The position numbers and the translations under genes are program-made. The notes beneath the pieces are model-generated. The model made no database searches, had not been told where the DNA came from, and was given only the letters and a program-made list of their open reading frames with translations. Below, in pieces: positions 7,117-15,603 of a stretch of DNA of 64,000 nt (position 1 is the first letter of the stretch; each line of letters begins with the position of its first letter). This stretch comes from Taklimakanibacter deserti (GTDB lineage: Bacteria; Pseudomonadota; Alphaproteobacteria; Rhizobiales; Aestuariivirgaceae), in contig QORU01000001.1 in the NCBI GenBank assembly GCA_003574785.1, positions 186,001-250,000 on the forward strand. Reading direction: 5' to 3'.

Positions 7117-8058
7117 ATGCATGCATTTACGCTGATCATCATCTGCCGGGACGAGCATGATGAAGCTGATTTCCAGGCGATTGCACAGAAAGTGGCCGAG
7201 CAGGCGCCGGATATAAGACCGGTCGTGCTCAGGGCCGGGTCGGGCAAGCTGCCATCCGGCGATCTGTGGTCGAGGCCGGTGCTGATCGTCGCGTTCAGAA
7301 GTACATTCAAGCTCGTGCCGCAACGCGGCACGGTCCTGCGCGTCAGGCCCGTCTACAAGACCGAACAATACGAGCTGTTCCTCAAGGCCGGCCTCAACAC
7401 GCCGAAGACCGGCGTGTTCAAGTTCGGTATGAAGCCCGATCCGGCGGAGTGGAGCAACTATGTCATCCTGAAGCCCCTCAGGATCAATTCCCACGGCCTC
7501 GGCGTCCATCTGGTGCGCACCAGGCGTGTCCCCGCTCTTGCCCCCGATCTGTTCAAGGCCGGCCATCCGATCCACAGGGATGTCTATTTGATCCAGCAAT
7601 TCATCGACACCGGCGACTATCCAACTCATTTCCGGGTGGAGACGCTGCTCGGCGAGGCGCTGTGCTGCCGCACGATTTTCTCCTCGCGCAAGCGGCCCTC
7701 GCTTTTCGCCAGCGACAGGATGCTTCTCAACGGCGCGATGGCGAGCAATGCCGCCATCACGAGCGCGAACAAGACGGCGCCAGCAAGGGATGACGAGGTG
7801 ATCGCCTTTGCCCGTCAGATGGACCGTGCCATCGCCGATTGCCCGGTCAAGGGCTGCGATGTGCTGAGAGAAGTCGGAACCGGCAAGCTTTACGCGCTCG
7901 AATGCAATACGCGCGGCAAGAGTTGGGCGTTCAGCTCACCCGATGGCGACAATGCCCGCCAGGCCTTCGGCAGCAAGCAGGCCATGATCGACCATCTGGG
8001 TGCCTGGGACGCGGCGGCCAGGGGGTTCATCGAACGCACGCGCGCCGATGCCCGCTAG
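7117..8058 (+). CDS. ATP-grasp-like protein of unknown function
   Basis: This is a 313-residue cytosolic protein with the look of an ATP-grasp ligase. A Rossmann-like N-terminal part (HAFTLIIICRDEHDEADF) precedes VYKTEQYELFLKAGLNTPKT, a nucleotide-clamping segment. Then come VILKPLRINSHGLGVHLVR (the ATP-binding Lys strand), YLIQQFIDTGDYPTHFRVE, and a C-terminal LECNTRGKSWAFSS that supplies the Asn of the metal site. ATP-grasp enzymes join a carboxylate to an amine or thiol. No substrate can be inferred. It stands alone between the decayed DUF1194 gene and the SDR gene. ATG 7117 follows AAGGGG and GAAGCGG stretches. Confidence 0.65.
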   Translation: MHAFTLIIICRDEHDEADFQAIAQKVAEQAPDIRPVVLRAGSGKLPSGDLWSRPVLIVAFRSTFKLVPQRGTVLRVRPVYKTEQYELFLKAGLNTPKTGVFKFGMKPDPAEWSNYVILKPLRINSHGLGVHLVRTRRVPALAPDLFKAGHPIHRDVYLIQQFIDTGDYPTHFRVETLLGEALCCRTIFSSRKRPSLFASDRMLLNGAMASNAAITSANKTAPARDDEVIAFARQMDRAIADCPVKGCDVLREVGTGKLYALECNTRGKSWAFSSPDGDNARQAFGSKQAMIDHLGAWDAAARGFIERTRADAR

Positions 8059-8093
8059 AGCGACGGGCGTTCTCATAGAATCGCCCCGATGCG

Positions 8094-8870
8094 TTAGACC
8101 GCGTTGAACAGGCCGCCGTCGACGAGAATGCTCTGGCCGGTGATATAGCCGGCCTGGACCGAGCACAGGAAAGCGCAGATCTCGCCGATCTCGCTCGCTT
8201 CGCCGAAACGCTTCATCGGCACCGTCGCCTTGCGCTCGGCCGCCATCTCGGCTTCGCTCTTGCCTTGCATCGTCGCCATGCGGCCGGTCGAATTGCGTAA
8301 GCGGTCGGTATCGAACATGCCGGGCAACAGATGGTTCACGGTGATGTTGTGCCGGGCGAGATCGCGGGCAGGGCCCGCCATGAAGGCGGTCAGTCCGGCT
8401 CGCGCGCCGGAGGAAAGATCGAGACCCAGTATCGGCATCTTCACCGACATCGAGGTGATGTTGACGATGCGGCCGAAGCTCCGGCGCTGCATGGCGGGAA
8501 CGACGCGCTGGATGAGCTCGATCGGCGTCACCATGTTCTGGACCACCCCATTGAGCAGCGCATCGCGGTCGAGCTCACGGAAATCCTTGAGCGGCGGACC
8601 GCCATTGTTGTTGACCAGGATGTCGGGCTCGGGCGCCGCGGCGAGGAGGGCGTCCTGGCCCGCACGCGTGCCGACATCGGCGGCAACCGCGGTGACCTTG
8701 GCGCCCGTCGCCTTCACGATCTCATCGCGCGCGGCGGCGAGCACGGCTTCGTCACGGCCATTGATGACGACGCTGACGCCTTCGCGCGCCAATGACAAAG
8801 CGCAGGCCTTGCCGAGCCCCCGGCTCGATGCGCAGACAATGGCGGTGCGGCCCTTCAATCCCAGATCCAT
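8094..8870 (-). CDS. SDR-fold oxidoreductase-like protein lacking the YxxxK pair
   Basis: This is a 258-residue Rossmann-fold protein of the short-chain dehydrogenase family. It has the cofactor loop CASSRGLGKA (residues 14-22), the NNNGG stabilising motif near 87-91, and S140 in NITSMS. The catalytic Tyr and Lys expected 13 and 17 residues later are S153 and R157 (in LSSGARAGL). Helix and strand content and length are otherwise normal, including the C-terminal ITGQSILVDGG. It may bind NAD(P)(H) but use different chemistry, or act on another substrate class. The ATG at 8870 is preceded by a GGAGC ribosome site. The gene lies directly after a terminator. Confidence 0.85.
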   Translation of the reverse strand: MDLGLKGRTAIVCASSRGLGKACALSLAREGVSVVINGRDEAVLAAARDEIVKATGAKVTAVAADVGTRAGQDALLAAAPEPDILVNNNGGPPLKDFRELDRDALLNGVVQNMVTPIELIQRVVPAMQRRSFGRIVNITSMSVKMPILGLDLSSGARAGLTAFMAGPARDLARHNITVNHLLPGMFDTDRLRNSTGRMATMQGKSEAEMAAERKATVPMKRFGEASEIGEICAFLCSVQAGYITGQSILVDGGLFNAV

Positions 8871-8883
8871 CTCATGCTCCAAC

Positions 8884-8908
8884 AAAAAACCCGGCTTGTG
8901 GCCGGGTT
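8884..8908 (-). terminator. Rho-independent terminator of the DUF2852 gene
   Basis: Read on the minus strand, AACCCGGC pairs with GCCGGGTT around a 5-base loop (stem 8888-8895 with 8901-8908), followed by a run of six T residues. It lies between the end of DUF2852 (8988) and the start of the SDR gene (8870), so the two are separate transcription units. Confidence 0.85.
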
Positions 8909-8961
8909 CTCGCATGATGCGCTTGAAGGTTCAATCAGGATTGCTGTTCGATGCATTGTTT

Positions 8962-9010
8962 GCGCATCGGATTATCCGAAAACCGCTTCACACTTTTCGG
9001 TCCGATGCGC
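8962..9010. repeat. Dispersed palindromic repeat, copy 2, overlapping a coding end
   Basis: This copy has nearly perfect inverted ends (GCGCATCGG and CCGATGCGC) and the common core (TCCGAAAACC, CACTTTTCGG). Unlike the other copies it overlaps a gene. Its right part supplies the last residues and the TGA stop of the DUF2852 protein at 8988. Confidence 0.85.
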
Positions 9011-9350
9011 TACGCTCTCCCATGAAGCGCTCGAATTCCTCGCGATCACGGGCGTCGCGCAGGCGGTTGAGATAGTCGGCAAATTCGGCCTGCTCGGCCT
9101 CGAGCCGGCGCAAGGTCTCGGCTTTGTAGGCGTCGAAGGCGGCATTGCCAGACCCTTTGGGGGCGCTTCTCGCACCGAAGGTCTCGCGCAGGCGGCGCGC
9201 GCCGTCATCGGCCAGCGTATCGATGGGGCCGGCCCACAGGACGTAAGCCAGGGCGGCAAGGCCCAGAGGCCACCAGACGATGAAGCCCGCGACGACAGCG
9301 AGAATGCTGAGCGGCGTCCAGCGGCCGTGGCGGGTTTGCGATGATGTCAT
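8988..9350 (-). CDS. DUF2852 membrane protein, paralogue A
   Basis: This is a 120-residue protein with one N-terminal membrane helix (LSILAVVAGFIVWWPLGLAALAYVLW is the hydrophobic region). A cytosolic helical tail follows, with the family block GNAAFDAYKAETLRRLEAEQ and ending FERFMGERSAS. Start ATG 9350 has a perfect GGAGG ribosome site. A second copy of the family is at 54322. The last seven codons and the stop come from a dispersed palindromic repeat, which suggests that the original C-terminus was replaced. Function unknown. The family is widespread in alphaproteobacteria. Confidence 0.87.
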   Translation of the reverse strand: MTSSQTRHGRWTPLSILAVVAGFIVWWPLGLAALAYVLWAGPIDTLADDGARRLRETFGARSAPKGSGNAAFDAYKAETLRRLEAEQAEFADYLNRLRDARDREEFERFMGERSASDRKV

Positions 9351-9459
9351 GGAACACCTCCGATCCAATTGTATGGGTACATAATTTGGGAGGACGCGGC
9401 GTGCATTCAAGGGTGAAATGGTGGCGCCCATCAGCGGAATCCGCTAAGGAGCAGCCGCC

Positions 9460-10440
9460 ATGACCCAAATTCCCTCCATCGATGAGGTCCTTCAGGCGCG
9501 CGAGCGCCTCAAGGGCCATGCCGTCGTGACGCCGTTGATCGAATCGCCCACCCTCAACGCGCTCAGCCAAGGCCGGGTGCTGATCAAAGCGGAGTGCCTG
9601 CAGCGCACCGGCTCGTTCAAATTCCGCGGCGCCTGGAACTGCATATCGCGCCTCGACCCCGACAAGGCGAAGGGCGGTGTCGTCGCCTATTCGTCGGGCA
9701 ATCACGCGCAAGGTGTGGCCGCCGCGGCGCAGATGATGAAGCTGCCGGCGCTCATCGTGATGCCTGAGGACACGCCCGAGATCAAGAAAGCCAATACCCG
9801 CGCCTATGGCGCGGTGATCGTGACCTATGACCGCAACCGGGAAGATCGCGAGGAGATCGCCAACGGAATAGCGCGCGAGCGTGGCGCCGTCATCGTGCCG
9901 CCCTTCGAGCATGCCGAGATCATCGCCGGCCAAGGCACCTCGGGGCTCGAGGCGATCGAGCAGGCGGCGGAGCGCGATGCCCGCCTCGATGCGGTGCTGA
10001 TCCCGGCGGGGGGCGGCGGGCTCACCGCCGGCAATACACTCGCCTTTTCGGCGAAGTCGCCCGCGACCGAGGTCCACACGGTCGAGCCTGAAGGTTTCGA
10101 CGATCACGCCCGCTCGCTCGAGAGCGGCAAGCGCGAGCGCAATGCTAAGGCCTCGGGCTCGATCTGCGATGCGCTTCTGTCGCCGGCGCCGGGCGAGCTC
10201 ACCTTCGCCATCAATCAGCCGCGGCTCGCCCAGGGCCTCGTGGTGAGCGAAGCGGAAGTGAAACGCGCCATGGTCTTCGCTTTCGAGCACCTCAAGCTCG
10301 TGATCGAGCCGGGCGGCGCCGTCGGCCTTGCGGCGGTCCTCGCCGGCAAGATCCCGACGCGAGGCCGCAGCATCGCCGTCATCGCCTCGGGCGGCAATGT
10401 CGATCCGGCGTTCTTCGCGGAAGTCCTCAAGGGCCGCTAG
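9460..10440 (+). CDS. Threonine/serine dehydratase, PLP-dependent
   Basis: This 326-residue fold-type II PLP enzyme has the Schiff-base lysine K54 in GSFKFRGA, the substrate loop SSGNHAQG and the phosphate-binding PAGGGGLTAG. The C-terminal IASGGNVD supplies the Ser that contacts the PLP ring. It lacks the regulatory ACT domain of biosynthetic IlvA, so it is of the short catabolic or serine-racemase-like type that deaminates Thr or Ser to 2-oxobutyrate or pyruvate. It starts at ATG 9460 with a GGAGC ribosome site. Its end overlaps the convergent gene by 14 bp. Confidence 0.9.
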   Translation: MTQIPSIDEVLQARERLKGHAVVTPLIESPTLNALSQGRVLIKAECLQRTGSFKFRGAWNCISRLDPDKAKGGVVAYSSGNHAQGVAAAAQMMKLPALIVMPEDTPEIKKANTRAYGAVIVTYDRNREDREEIANGIARERGAVIVPPFEHAEIIAGQGTSGLEAIEQAAERDARLDAVLIPAGGGGLTAGNTLAFSAKSPATEVHTVEPEGFDDHARSLESGKRERNAKASGSICDALLSPAPGELTFAINQPRLAQGLVVSEAEVKRAMVFAFEHLKLVIEPGGAVGLAAVLAGKIPTRGRSIAVIASGGNVDPAFFAEVLKGR

Positions 10441-11401
10441 CTCCCCACCAGCGGAGCACGCGGAGCGCCTTGAGAGTCACCCAGCGCGAAGGCTTGCCCG
10501 GCCCGTCATCGACCTCGAACCATTCCCGTCCCGGCAGGCTCCAGTCGAGGAGCCAGGTGCCGTCTTCCCGGCGTTTCGAACGGACATGGTCGATGGCCTC
10601 GCTCAGTCGCGGATCGGGAGCGGCGCCGTCGAGGAGCGCCGAGGCGCGGAAATAATCGAGCGCCCGCAAGACGTCGTAACGCCAGCGGTTCGGGTGCAGG
10701 AACTGGAGAAACCGCTCGTCTGCGGGCTCGCCCGTCCCGAGACGGCGGAAGAGTCGGCGCTCGAGCAGATAGGCCTCGCCCGACCGGCGCGCTTCGCGCG
10801 AGCGGGGCGTGCCCTGGGCCGCCTTCTCGTATTCGAGCAAGCCTTCCAGCACGTTGATCGTGCTGGCGAATGACGAGCGCTGGGAACCGTTGATCCGCTC
10901 GCAGTTCCAGCCGCCATCGGCAAGACGCTCGCCCGCCAGCCGGTCGACAATGGACGAGACGTCGATGTCGAAATAGGCGCCGTCGGCGACGGTGCGGCCG
11001 TTGATGCATTCCTCGATCTCGCCCTCCCAGAAGGGTTGCCCGCCCTCATCCCAATGCGAATGGACGCCGATCAGCTCGACGGTTCGCCGGGCGCGGTTGG
11101 AGGACGGATCGAGGCCGAATTCGCGCAGCTGCGTCAGGGAAAAGCTCGTGGCCGTCCAGGGCTGACCGCGCTCGCGCCATTCGCGCGGGTCGAAACCGGC
11201 CGGGATAAAGGCGCCGCCCGCCCATTGACCGTCCGCATCCTGATGCGAAAGGAGGCGCGCGCCCCAGCCCTCGGTTTCCACCTTGGCCCGCTCCGCCTGC
11301 CACCGTGCCGGCGAAGCGTCGAGCAGGTCGCGCATCACCTGCCACCTTATCGATGGGTCGCTGTCGAGAAGCCAGTCGATCACCGCGGCAGAGTGGGCCA
11401 T
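10427..11401 (-). CDS. Uncharacterised protein with terpenoid-cyclase-like toroid repeats
   Basis: This is a 324-residue protein with no signal peptide. It begins MAHSAAVIDWLLDSDPSIRW and contains repeats with the QW-like pattern of alpha/alpha toroid folds: QDADGQWAGG, LADGGWNCE, REDGTWLLDW. Such repeats occur in squalene/hopene cyclases and prenyltransferase-like proteins. The cyclase catalytic DxDD motif is not evident, so a cyclase function is not supported. It is convergent with the threonine dehydratase gene and overlaps its last 14 bp. I cannot assign a function. Confidence 0.75.
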   Translation of the reverse strand: MAHSAAVIDWLLDSDPSIRWQVMRDLLDASPARWQAERAKVETEGWGARLLSHQDADGQWAGGAFIPAGFDPREWRERGQPWTATSFSLTQLREFGLDPSSNRARRTVELIGVHSHWDEGGQPFWEGEIEECINGRTVADGAYFDIDVSSIVDRLAGERLADGGWNCERINGSQRSSFASTINVLEGLLEYEKAAQGTPRSREARRSGEAYLLERRLFRRLGTGEPADERFLQFLHPNRWRYDVLRALDYFRASALLDGAAPDPRLSEAIDHVRSKRREDGTWLLDWSLPGREWFEVDDGPGKPSRWVTLKALRVLRWWGASGP

Positions 11402-11515
11402 GCGCGTCTCTCCGAGTTCGGATTGAGGCCTGATCTATAGCTGCTTGCGGTGAGGCGTGCCAGTTGTTCCGCCAGCCGTCACCATTGCACAAGTGCAACG
11501 CAGGCAGGGCAGCGA

Positions 11516-12280
11516 TCAACCCGACAGCGGGATATCCAGGGGATCGTCCTTGCCGCGGCGGATCACCACGATGCGCGGTTTTTCCGGCGCGGCAGCCTGT
11601 TCCGCTTCCGCCGGGGCAGGCTCGACAGCCGCTTCCAGCGTCTTCAGCGCCGGCGCGAACAGATCCTCGTCGCGCGAGAAATAGGGCATCTGGCTCTGCG
11701 CCACGACTTCGTCCTCGGCTTTCTCGGAGAAACCCGTCAGAGCCTCGTCGATATGGCTCAACAGACCCATCGCCTTGGCGATGCGCTCGCTCAGGACTTC
11801 CTGCGACCAGGAAAGGGTCTCGAGCGAGCGGGCATTCGCCTCGACGGCCTCGACATGCTCGTCATCGGCGGGTGCGGCCTTGAGGCCGCCGGCAATCACG
11901 CGCAGGCTCATCGACCGCTTGGCGATCTCGCTCGTCGTCGACTTGGCGTCGGCGGTGATGCGGTCATAGAGACCGGAATCGGCCGTGAGGTAGCCGCCGT
12001 CGGCCAGGCGGTCATTGTGGGTGGAAGCGATCTCGCAGCGGGTCTGTTTGATGGTCGACGCCAGGGCTTCGATGTCGGGCGGCGGCCTGGTGGTTGCCGC
12101 AACGTTTTCAAGCTTTTTCAGGGCATCGAGCAGCATCATCGTGTCGGCGGCACGATTGCGGCGGGCATATTCCGCCAGGAACCAGCGTCCGCGCGCCGAT
12201 TCCATGACGGCACTTTCGAGCGCCTCATATTGCTCGCGTGGAAAGGTGACCGCGCCAGGATCCTGACCGGGCGAATTCAT
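11516..12280 (-). CDS. Conserved alphaproteobacterial protein of unknown function
   Basis: This is a 254-residue, acidic, mostly helical protein without signal peptide or membrane segment. An N-terminal block ESARGRWFLAEYARRNRAAD is followed by long amphipathic helices and an acidic, Ala/Glu/Pro-rich linker. It closes with a short basic tail (RIVVIRRGKDDPLD). The long helical hairpin resembles bundle proteins such as CheZ, but no CheZ catalytic motif is visible, so I do not call it that. A GGGAG ribosome site precedes ATG 12280. It is divergent from the MFS transporter gene with a palindromic repeat between. Confidence 0.75.
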   Translation of the reverse strand: MNSPGQDPGAVTFPREQYEALESAVMESARGRWFLAEYARRNRAADTMMLLDALKKLENVAATTRPPPDIEALASTIKQTRCEIASTHNDRLADGGYLTADSGLYDRITADAKSTTSEIAKRSMSLRVIAGGLKAAPADDEHVEAVEANARSLETLSWSQEVLSERIAKAMGLLSHIDEALTGFSEKAEDEVVAQSQMPYFSRDEDLFAPALKTLEAAVEPAPAEAEQAAAPEKPRIVVIRRGKDDPLDIPLSG

Positions 12281-12332
12281 TCCAATAACTCCCACTGACG
12301 CACTCACTCACAGAACTGCAATCTACATTTGG

Positions 12333-12380
12333 CGCGTGCTCGGACGGAAAACCGGTATCCACTTTTCCTGATCACGCGCT
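12333..12380. repeat. Dispersed palindromic repeat, diverged copy 3
   Basis: The core (GAAAACCGGTATCCACTTTTC) is conserved, but the outer arms are CGCGTGCTCGGA and TGATCACGCG rather than GCATCGG/CCGATGC. It lies in the gap between two divergent genes, near the start of the MFS gene. Confidence 0.7.
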
Positions 12381-12449
12381 GGGTGATTATTCTGGAAACT
12401 GGTTAGCGTTTGGTTTAGAGCCTCGTGCTGATTTCCCCTTGTTTCTCCC

Positions 12450-13649
12450 ATGCAGCCCCAGGCTCTCAATTTCCGCCTCTGCTTCTTCATGGCCTTCCTG
12501 TTCCTGGGGCTGGGCGTGCAACTGCCGTTCCTGCCGCTGTGGCTGGCCGATCGCGGGCTTTCCACGGGGGAAATCGCCGCCGTGCTTTCGGGCCAGATCC
12601 TCATCCGGGCGTTTGGCGCGCCGCTCGGCACCTTCCTCGCCGACAGGCATAACCGCCCGGTTCCGCTCGTCCGGCTGCTGCCGCTGCTCTGTGCCGCGAG
12701 CTATCTCGTCTTGAGCTTCATGCAGGGTTTCGAGGCGATCTTCCTGGTCGCGGTGCTGGCGGCCGTGTTCCTTTCGCCGGTCGGGCCGATTGCGGAAAAT
12801 TTCGCCATGGTGGAGAGCGCCAAGGCCGGGCTCGATTATGGGCGACAACGCCTGTGGGCTTCGGTCAGCTTCATCGTCGGCACGCTGCTCTCGGGCTTCG
12901 CGCTCGAGGTCATGGCAACGAGCACCGCCGTCCTCCTCATCGCGGTGAGCTATGCGGCGCTGGGGCTCGCGGGCTTCGTGCTGCCGGATGTGAAGCCGCA
13001 GAAAACCGCCGGACAGAAGATCGTGCATGCCCGTCCGGGCGACGTGCTGCGGCTCTTCGGCTCGCGAGTCTTCGTAATCTTCCTCATCGCCGTCAGCATC
13101 GCCCAGGCGAGCCACGCCATGCTCTATGGCTTCGGCTCGCTGCATTGGGAGCAGCTCGGCATCTCCAAGGGCATGATCGGCATACTCTGGGGCATCGGTG
13201 TCTGCGCAGAAGTCGTTTTCTTCTTCTTTTCCGGCAGGCTCATTCCCCGCTTCGCGCCGATCCTGCTCATCCTCATCGGCTGCCTCCTGGGCGTCTTGCG
13301 CTGGACGGCCACCGCCTTCGATCCGGCGCTATGGCTGCTCGCGCCGTTGCAGACGCTGCATGCCGCGACCTTCGCGCTCACCCATTTCGGGACATTGCAT
13401 TTCCTCATGCAGAACGTGCCGGTCGCCTTGCGCAACTCGGCCCAGGGACTTTACACGGCCTGCTCGGCCGGCCTCTTCCTGATGCTGGCCACAGTGGCGG
13501 CAGGCCCGCTCTTCGATGCTTTCGCAGGCCGCGCCTATCTCGCCATGGCGGCGATGTCGCTCATCGCCTCAGGCCTGGCTTTCGCGGTGATGCGGCTCAG
13601 CCCCAGAGCGCCCGTGGCGGGGGATGCATCAGGCTCCCCGCAAAACTGA
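12450..13649 (+). CDS. Major facilitator superfamily transporter, HcaT-like
   Basis: This is a 399-residue polytopic protein with about 12 membrane helices, starting NFRLCFFMAFLFLGLGVQLP. It has the loop FLADRHNRPVP between helices 2 and 3 that matches the MFS motif. The pattern LPLWLADRGLSTGEIAAVLS resembles the MFS_1-like/HcaT group (3-phenylpropionate permease relatives). Substrate is unknown. The last 53 bp overlap the convergent dgcA gene, an unusually long overlap that ties the two 3' ends together. The dgcA/dgcN neighbours suggest, weakly, a role in importing D-amino acids or peptides. Confidence 0.88.
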   Translation: MQPQALNFRLCFFMAFLFLGLGVQLPFLPLWLADRGLSTGEIAAVLSGQILIRAFGAPLGTFLADRHNRPVPLVRLLPLLCAASYLVLSFMQGFEAIFLVAVLAAVFLSPVGPIAENFAMVESAKAGLDYGRQRLWASVSFIVGTLLSGFALEVMATSTAVLLIAVSYAALGLAGFVLPDVKPQKTAGQKIVHARPGDVLRLFGSRVFVIFLIAVSIAQASHAMLYGFGSLHWEQLGISKGMIGILWGIGVCAEVVFFFFSGRLIPRFAPILLILIGCLLGVLRWTATAFDPALWLLAPLQTLHAATFALTHFGTLHFLMQNVPVALRNSAQGLYTACSAGLFLMLATVAAGPLFDAFAGRAYLAMAAMSLIASGLAFAVMRLSPRAPVAGDASGSPQN

Positions 13650-14583
13650 TCCCGGGCACGCGGTCCTGCTTCAGAAGCAAAGGACCGTCGAGATCGACGA
13701 AGCTCGCATATTGGGCAAGGAGCATGGCGGGCGCCATGGCAAGCGACGTCGCCAGCATGCAGCCGACCATGATCTCAAGGCCGCTGCTGCGTGCGGCTTC
13801 CGCCAGAGCGACGGCGCCGGTCAGGCCGCCAGTCTTATCGAGCTTGATGTTGATCGCATCATATTTGCCGATGAGCGCCGCAAGGCCTTCGACATCATGG
13901 GCCGATTCATCGGCGCAGATCACGACCTTCCGGTCGATCGACTGGAGCGCCTCGTCCTCTGCGGCGGGCAGAGGCTGCTCGACGAGCTCGATCCCGGCCT
14001 TGGCGCAGGCATCGAGCATGCGCGGCAGGACCGCGCCGCTCCAGCCCTCATTGGCATCGACGATGAGGCGCGCCTTGGGAGCCGCCGCGCGAATGGCCGC
14101 GACACGCTCCTCATCGCCTTCGCGTCCGAGCTTGAGCTTGAGCAGAGGGCGGTCCGCTGCCGCCGCGGCGGCTTTCGCCATCGCGTCCGGCGTGTCGAGG
14201 CTCAACGTATAGGCGGTGATGACGGGTTTAGGCTCGGCGAGGCCCGCGAGCTGCCAGACGGGCCGGTGGGCGCGCTTTGCCTCCAGGTCCCACAAGGCGC
14301 AGTCGAGAGCGTTGCGCGCCGCCTTGGGCGCGACATGGCGGGCGATCTCCGTGCGCGCCAGGCCGCCTTCGATCGCGCCGCGGGCGGCCTCCAAGGCCTC
14401 GATGACCTGCGGCACCGTCTCGTCATAGCGGGGATAAGGCACGCATTCGCCGCGGCCGGTGACGCCATCCTCGGTGAGCGTCACGACCACGACATTGGCC
14501 TCGGTCTTGGAGCCTCGCGAGATGGTGAAGGAGCCGGCGATCGGCCAGCTCTCATGCGCGACGGTGAGCTGGCGCCTGCTCAC
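13597..14583 (-). CDS. dgcA: N-acetyl-D-glutamate racemase DgcA (enolase superfamily)
   Basis: This 328-residue enzyme has the muconate-lactonising subgroup layout. A lysine pair is in LKLKLG (K149/K151). Metal ligands are D176 (IVDANEG), E202 (ELVEQPL) and D225 (CADES). The opposing lysine is in IKLDKTGG. It resembles dipeptide epimerases. Its pairing with a DUF1611 protein identifies the DgcN-DgcA D-glutamate pathway, in which N-acetyl-D-Glu is converted to N-acetyl-L-Glu. The start is the GTG at 14583, whose GTGA overlaps the dgcN stop codon, so the genes are translationally coupled. Confidence 0.82.
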   Translation of the reverse strand: MSRRQLTVAHESWPIAGSFTISRGSKTEANVVVVTLTEDGVTGRGECVPYPRYDETVPQVIEALEAARGAIEGGLARTEIARHVAPKAARNALDCALWDLEAKRAHRPVWQLAGLAEPKPVITAYTLSLDTPDAMAKAAAAAADRPLLKLKLGREGDEERVAAIRAAAPKARLIVDANEGWSGAVLPRMLDACAKAGIELVEQPLPAAEDEALQSIDRKVVICADESAHDVEGLAALIGKYDAINIKLDKTGGLTGAVALAEAARSSGLEIMVGCMLATSLAMAPAMLLAQYASFVDLDGPLLLKQDRVPGISFAGSLMHPPPRALWG

Positions 14584-15590
14584 GCGTGATAGCGCTTCTG
14601 CAAGAGGTCGATGATAGGGCCACAGCCCGTGCGGATCGGATCGACGCAGGGCAGGTTGTGTTCCTTGCCGGTGCGCTCGATGACCGCCAGCGCCTCCTTC
14701 TCGAGCAGATTCTCGGTATTGATCGCGATACCGACGCATTCGATCTTGGGATTGGTGAGACGGCCTTCGACGATGGTGCGCTCGATCACGTCCTTGATCG
14801 AGGGCAAGGGATGCTCGACGCCCCGCATCTTGCTGCGCGTCGGCTCATGGCAGACGACGAAAGCGTCGGGCTGGGCGCCGTGCAGGAGGCCCAGGGTGAC
14901 GCCGGCGAAGGAGGGATGGAACAGCGAGCCCTGGCCTTCGATGACGTCCCAGTGGTCGGGGTCGTTGGCCGGGCTCAGCCATTCGGCGGCGCCGGCGATG
15001 AAATCGGCGATGACGGCATCGATGGCGACACCGCGGCCGGAGATCAGGACGCCGGTCTGGCCGGTGGCGCGGAAATCGGACTTCATGCCGCGGGCGCGCA
15101 TTTCCTTGTCGAGGGCGAGCGTCGTGTATTTCTTGCCGACCGAGCAGTCGGTGCCGACAGCGAGCAGGCGCAAGCCCGGCCGCTTGGTGCCCTTGCCGGT
15201 GGCGAAGGTCATGTCCGTATAGCGCACATCATGGAGCTTGCGGCCGTTGCGGTCGGCGGCGGCGGCAATCTCCGGTATCGAGCGCAAGCGCTTGTGGAGG
15301 CCGGTCGCGACATCGAGACCGTGGTCGAGCGCCTCGACGATCCGGCTCACCCAATGGTCGGGGAGCACGCCGCCGGCATTGACGACGCCGACGACCATGG
15401 TCTTCGCCCCCTTGGTCTTGGCTTCGGCAATGGTCAGATCGGCGATGCCGCAATCGGCCTTGCAGCCTTCGAGGCGCAACTGGCCGACGCACCAGTCGGG
15501 GCGCCAATCGACGACGCCTTGCGCGGTTTTGGCCGCAAGCTGGTCTTTCACATCTCCCAGGAACAGGAGATAGGGCTTGGCAATATCCAT
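14580..15590 (-). CDS. dgcN: DUF1611 N-acetyltransferase DgcN
   Basis: This 336-residue protein is of the DUF1611 family. It has an N-terminal Rossmann-like domain (KPYLLFLGDVKDQLAAKTAQG) and a C-terminal P-loop-like domain (LLAVGTDCSVGKKYTTLAL and the following GLLHGAQPDAFVV). Family members linked to a dipeptide-epimerase gene are described as DgcN, which acetylates D-glutamate before DgcA inverts it. The GTGA overlap with dgcA supports this role. It starts 14 bp after the end of the GPR-like coding region, so the pair may be read from the GPR-like transcript. I infer that the pair lets the cell recycle D-glutamate from peptidoglycan or other sources. Confidence 0.82.
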   Translation of the reverse strand: MDIAKPYLLFLGDVKDQLAAKTAQGVVDWRPDWCVGQLRLEGCKADCGIADLTIAEAKTKGAKTMVVGVVNAGGVLPDHWVSRIVEALDHGLDVATGLHKRLRSIPEIAAAADRNGRKLHDVRYTDMTFATGKGTKRPGLRLLAVGTDCSVGKKYTTLALDKEMRARGMKSDFRATGQTGVLISGRGVAIDAVIADFIAGAAEWLSPANDPDHWDVIEGQGSLFHPSFAGVTLGLLHGAQPDAFVVCHEPTRSKMRGVEHPLPSIKDVIERTIVEGRLTNPKIECVGIAINTENLLEKEALAVIERTGKEHNLPCVDPIRTGCGPIIDLLQKRYHA

Positions 15591-15603
15591 GAATGCTTAC
15601 CTG

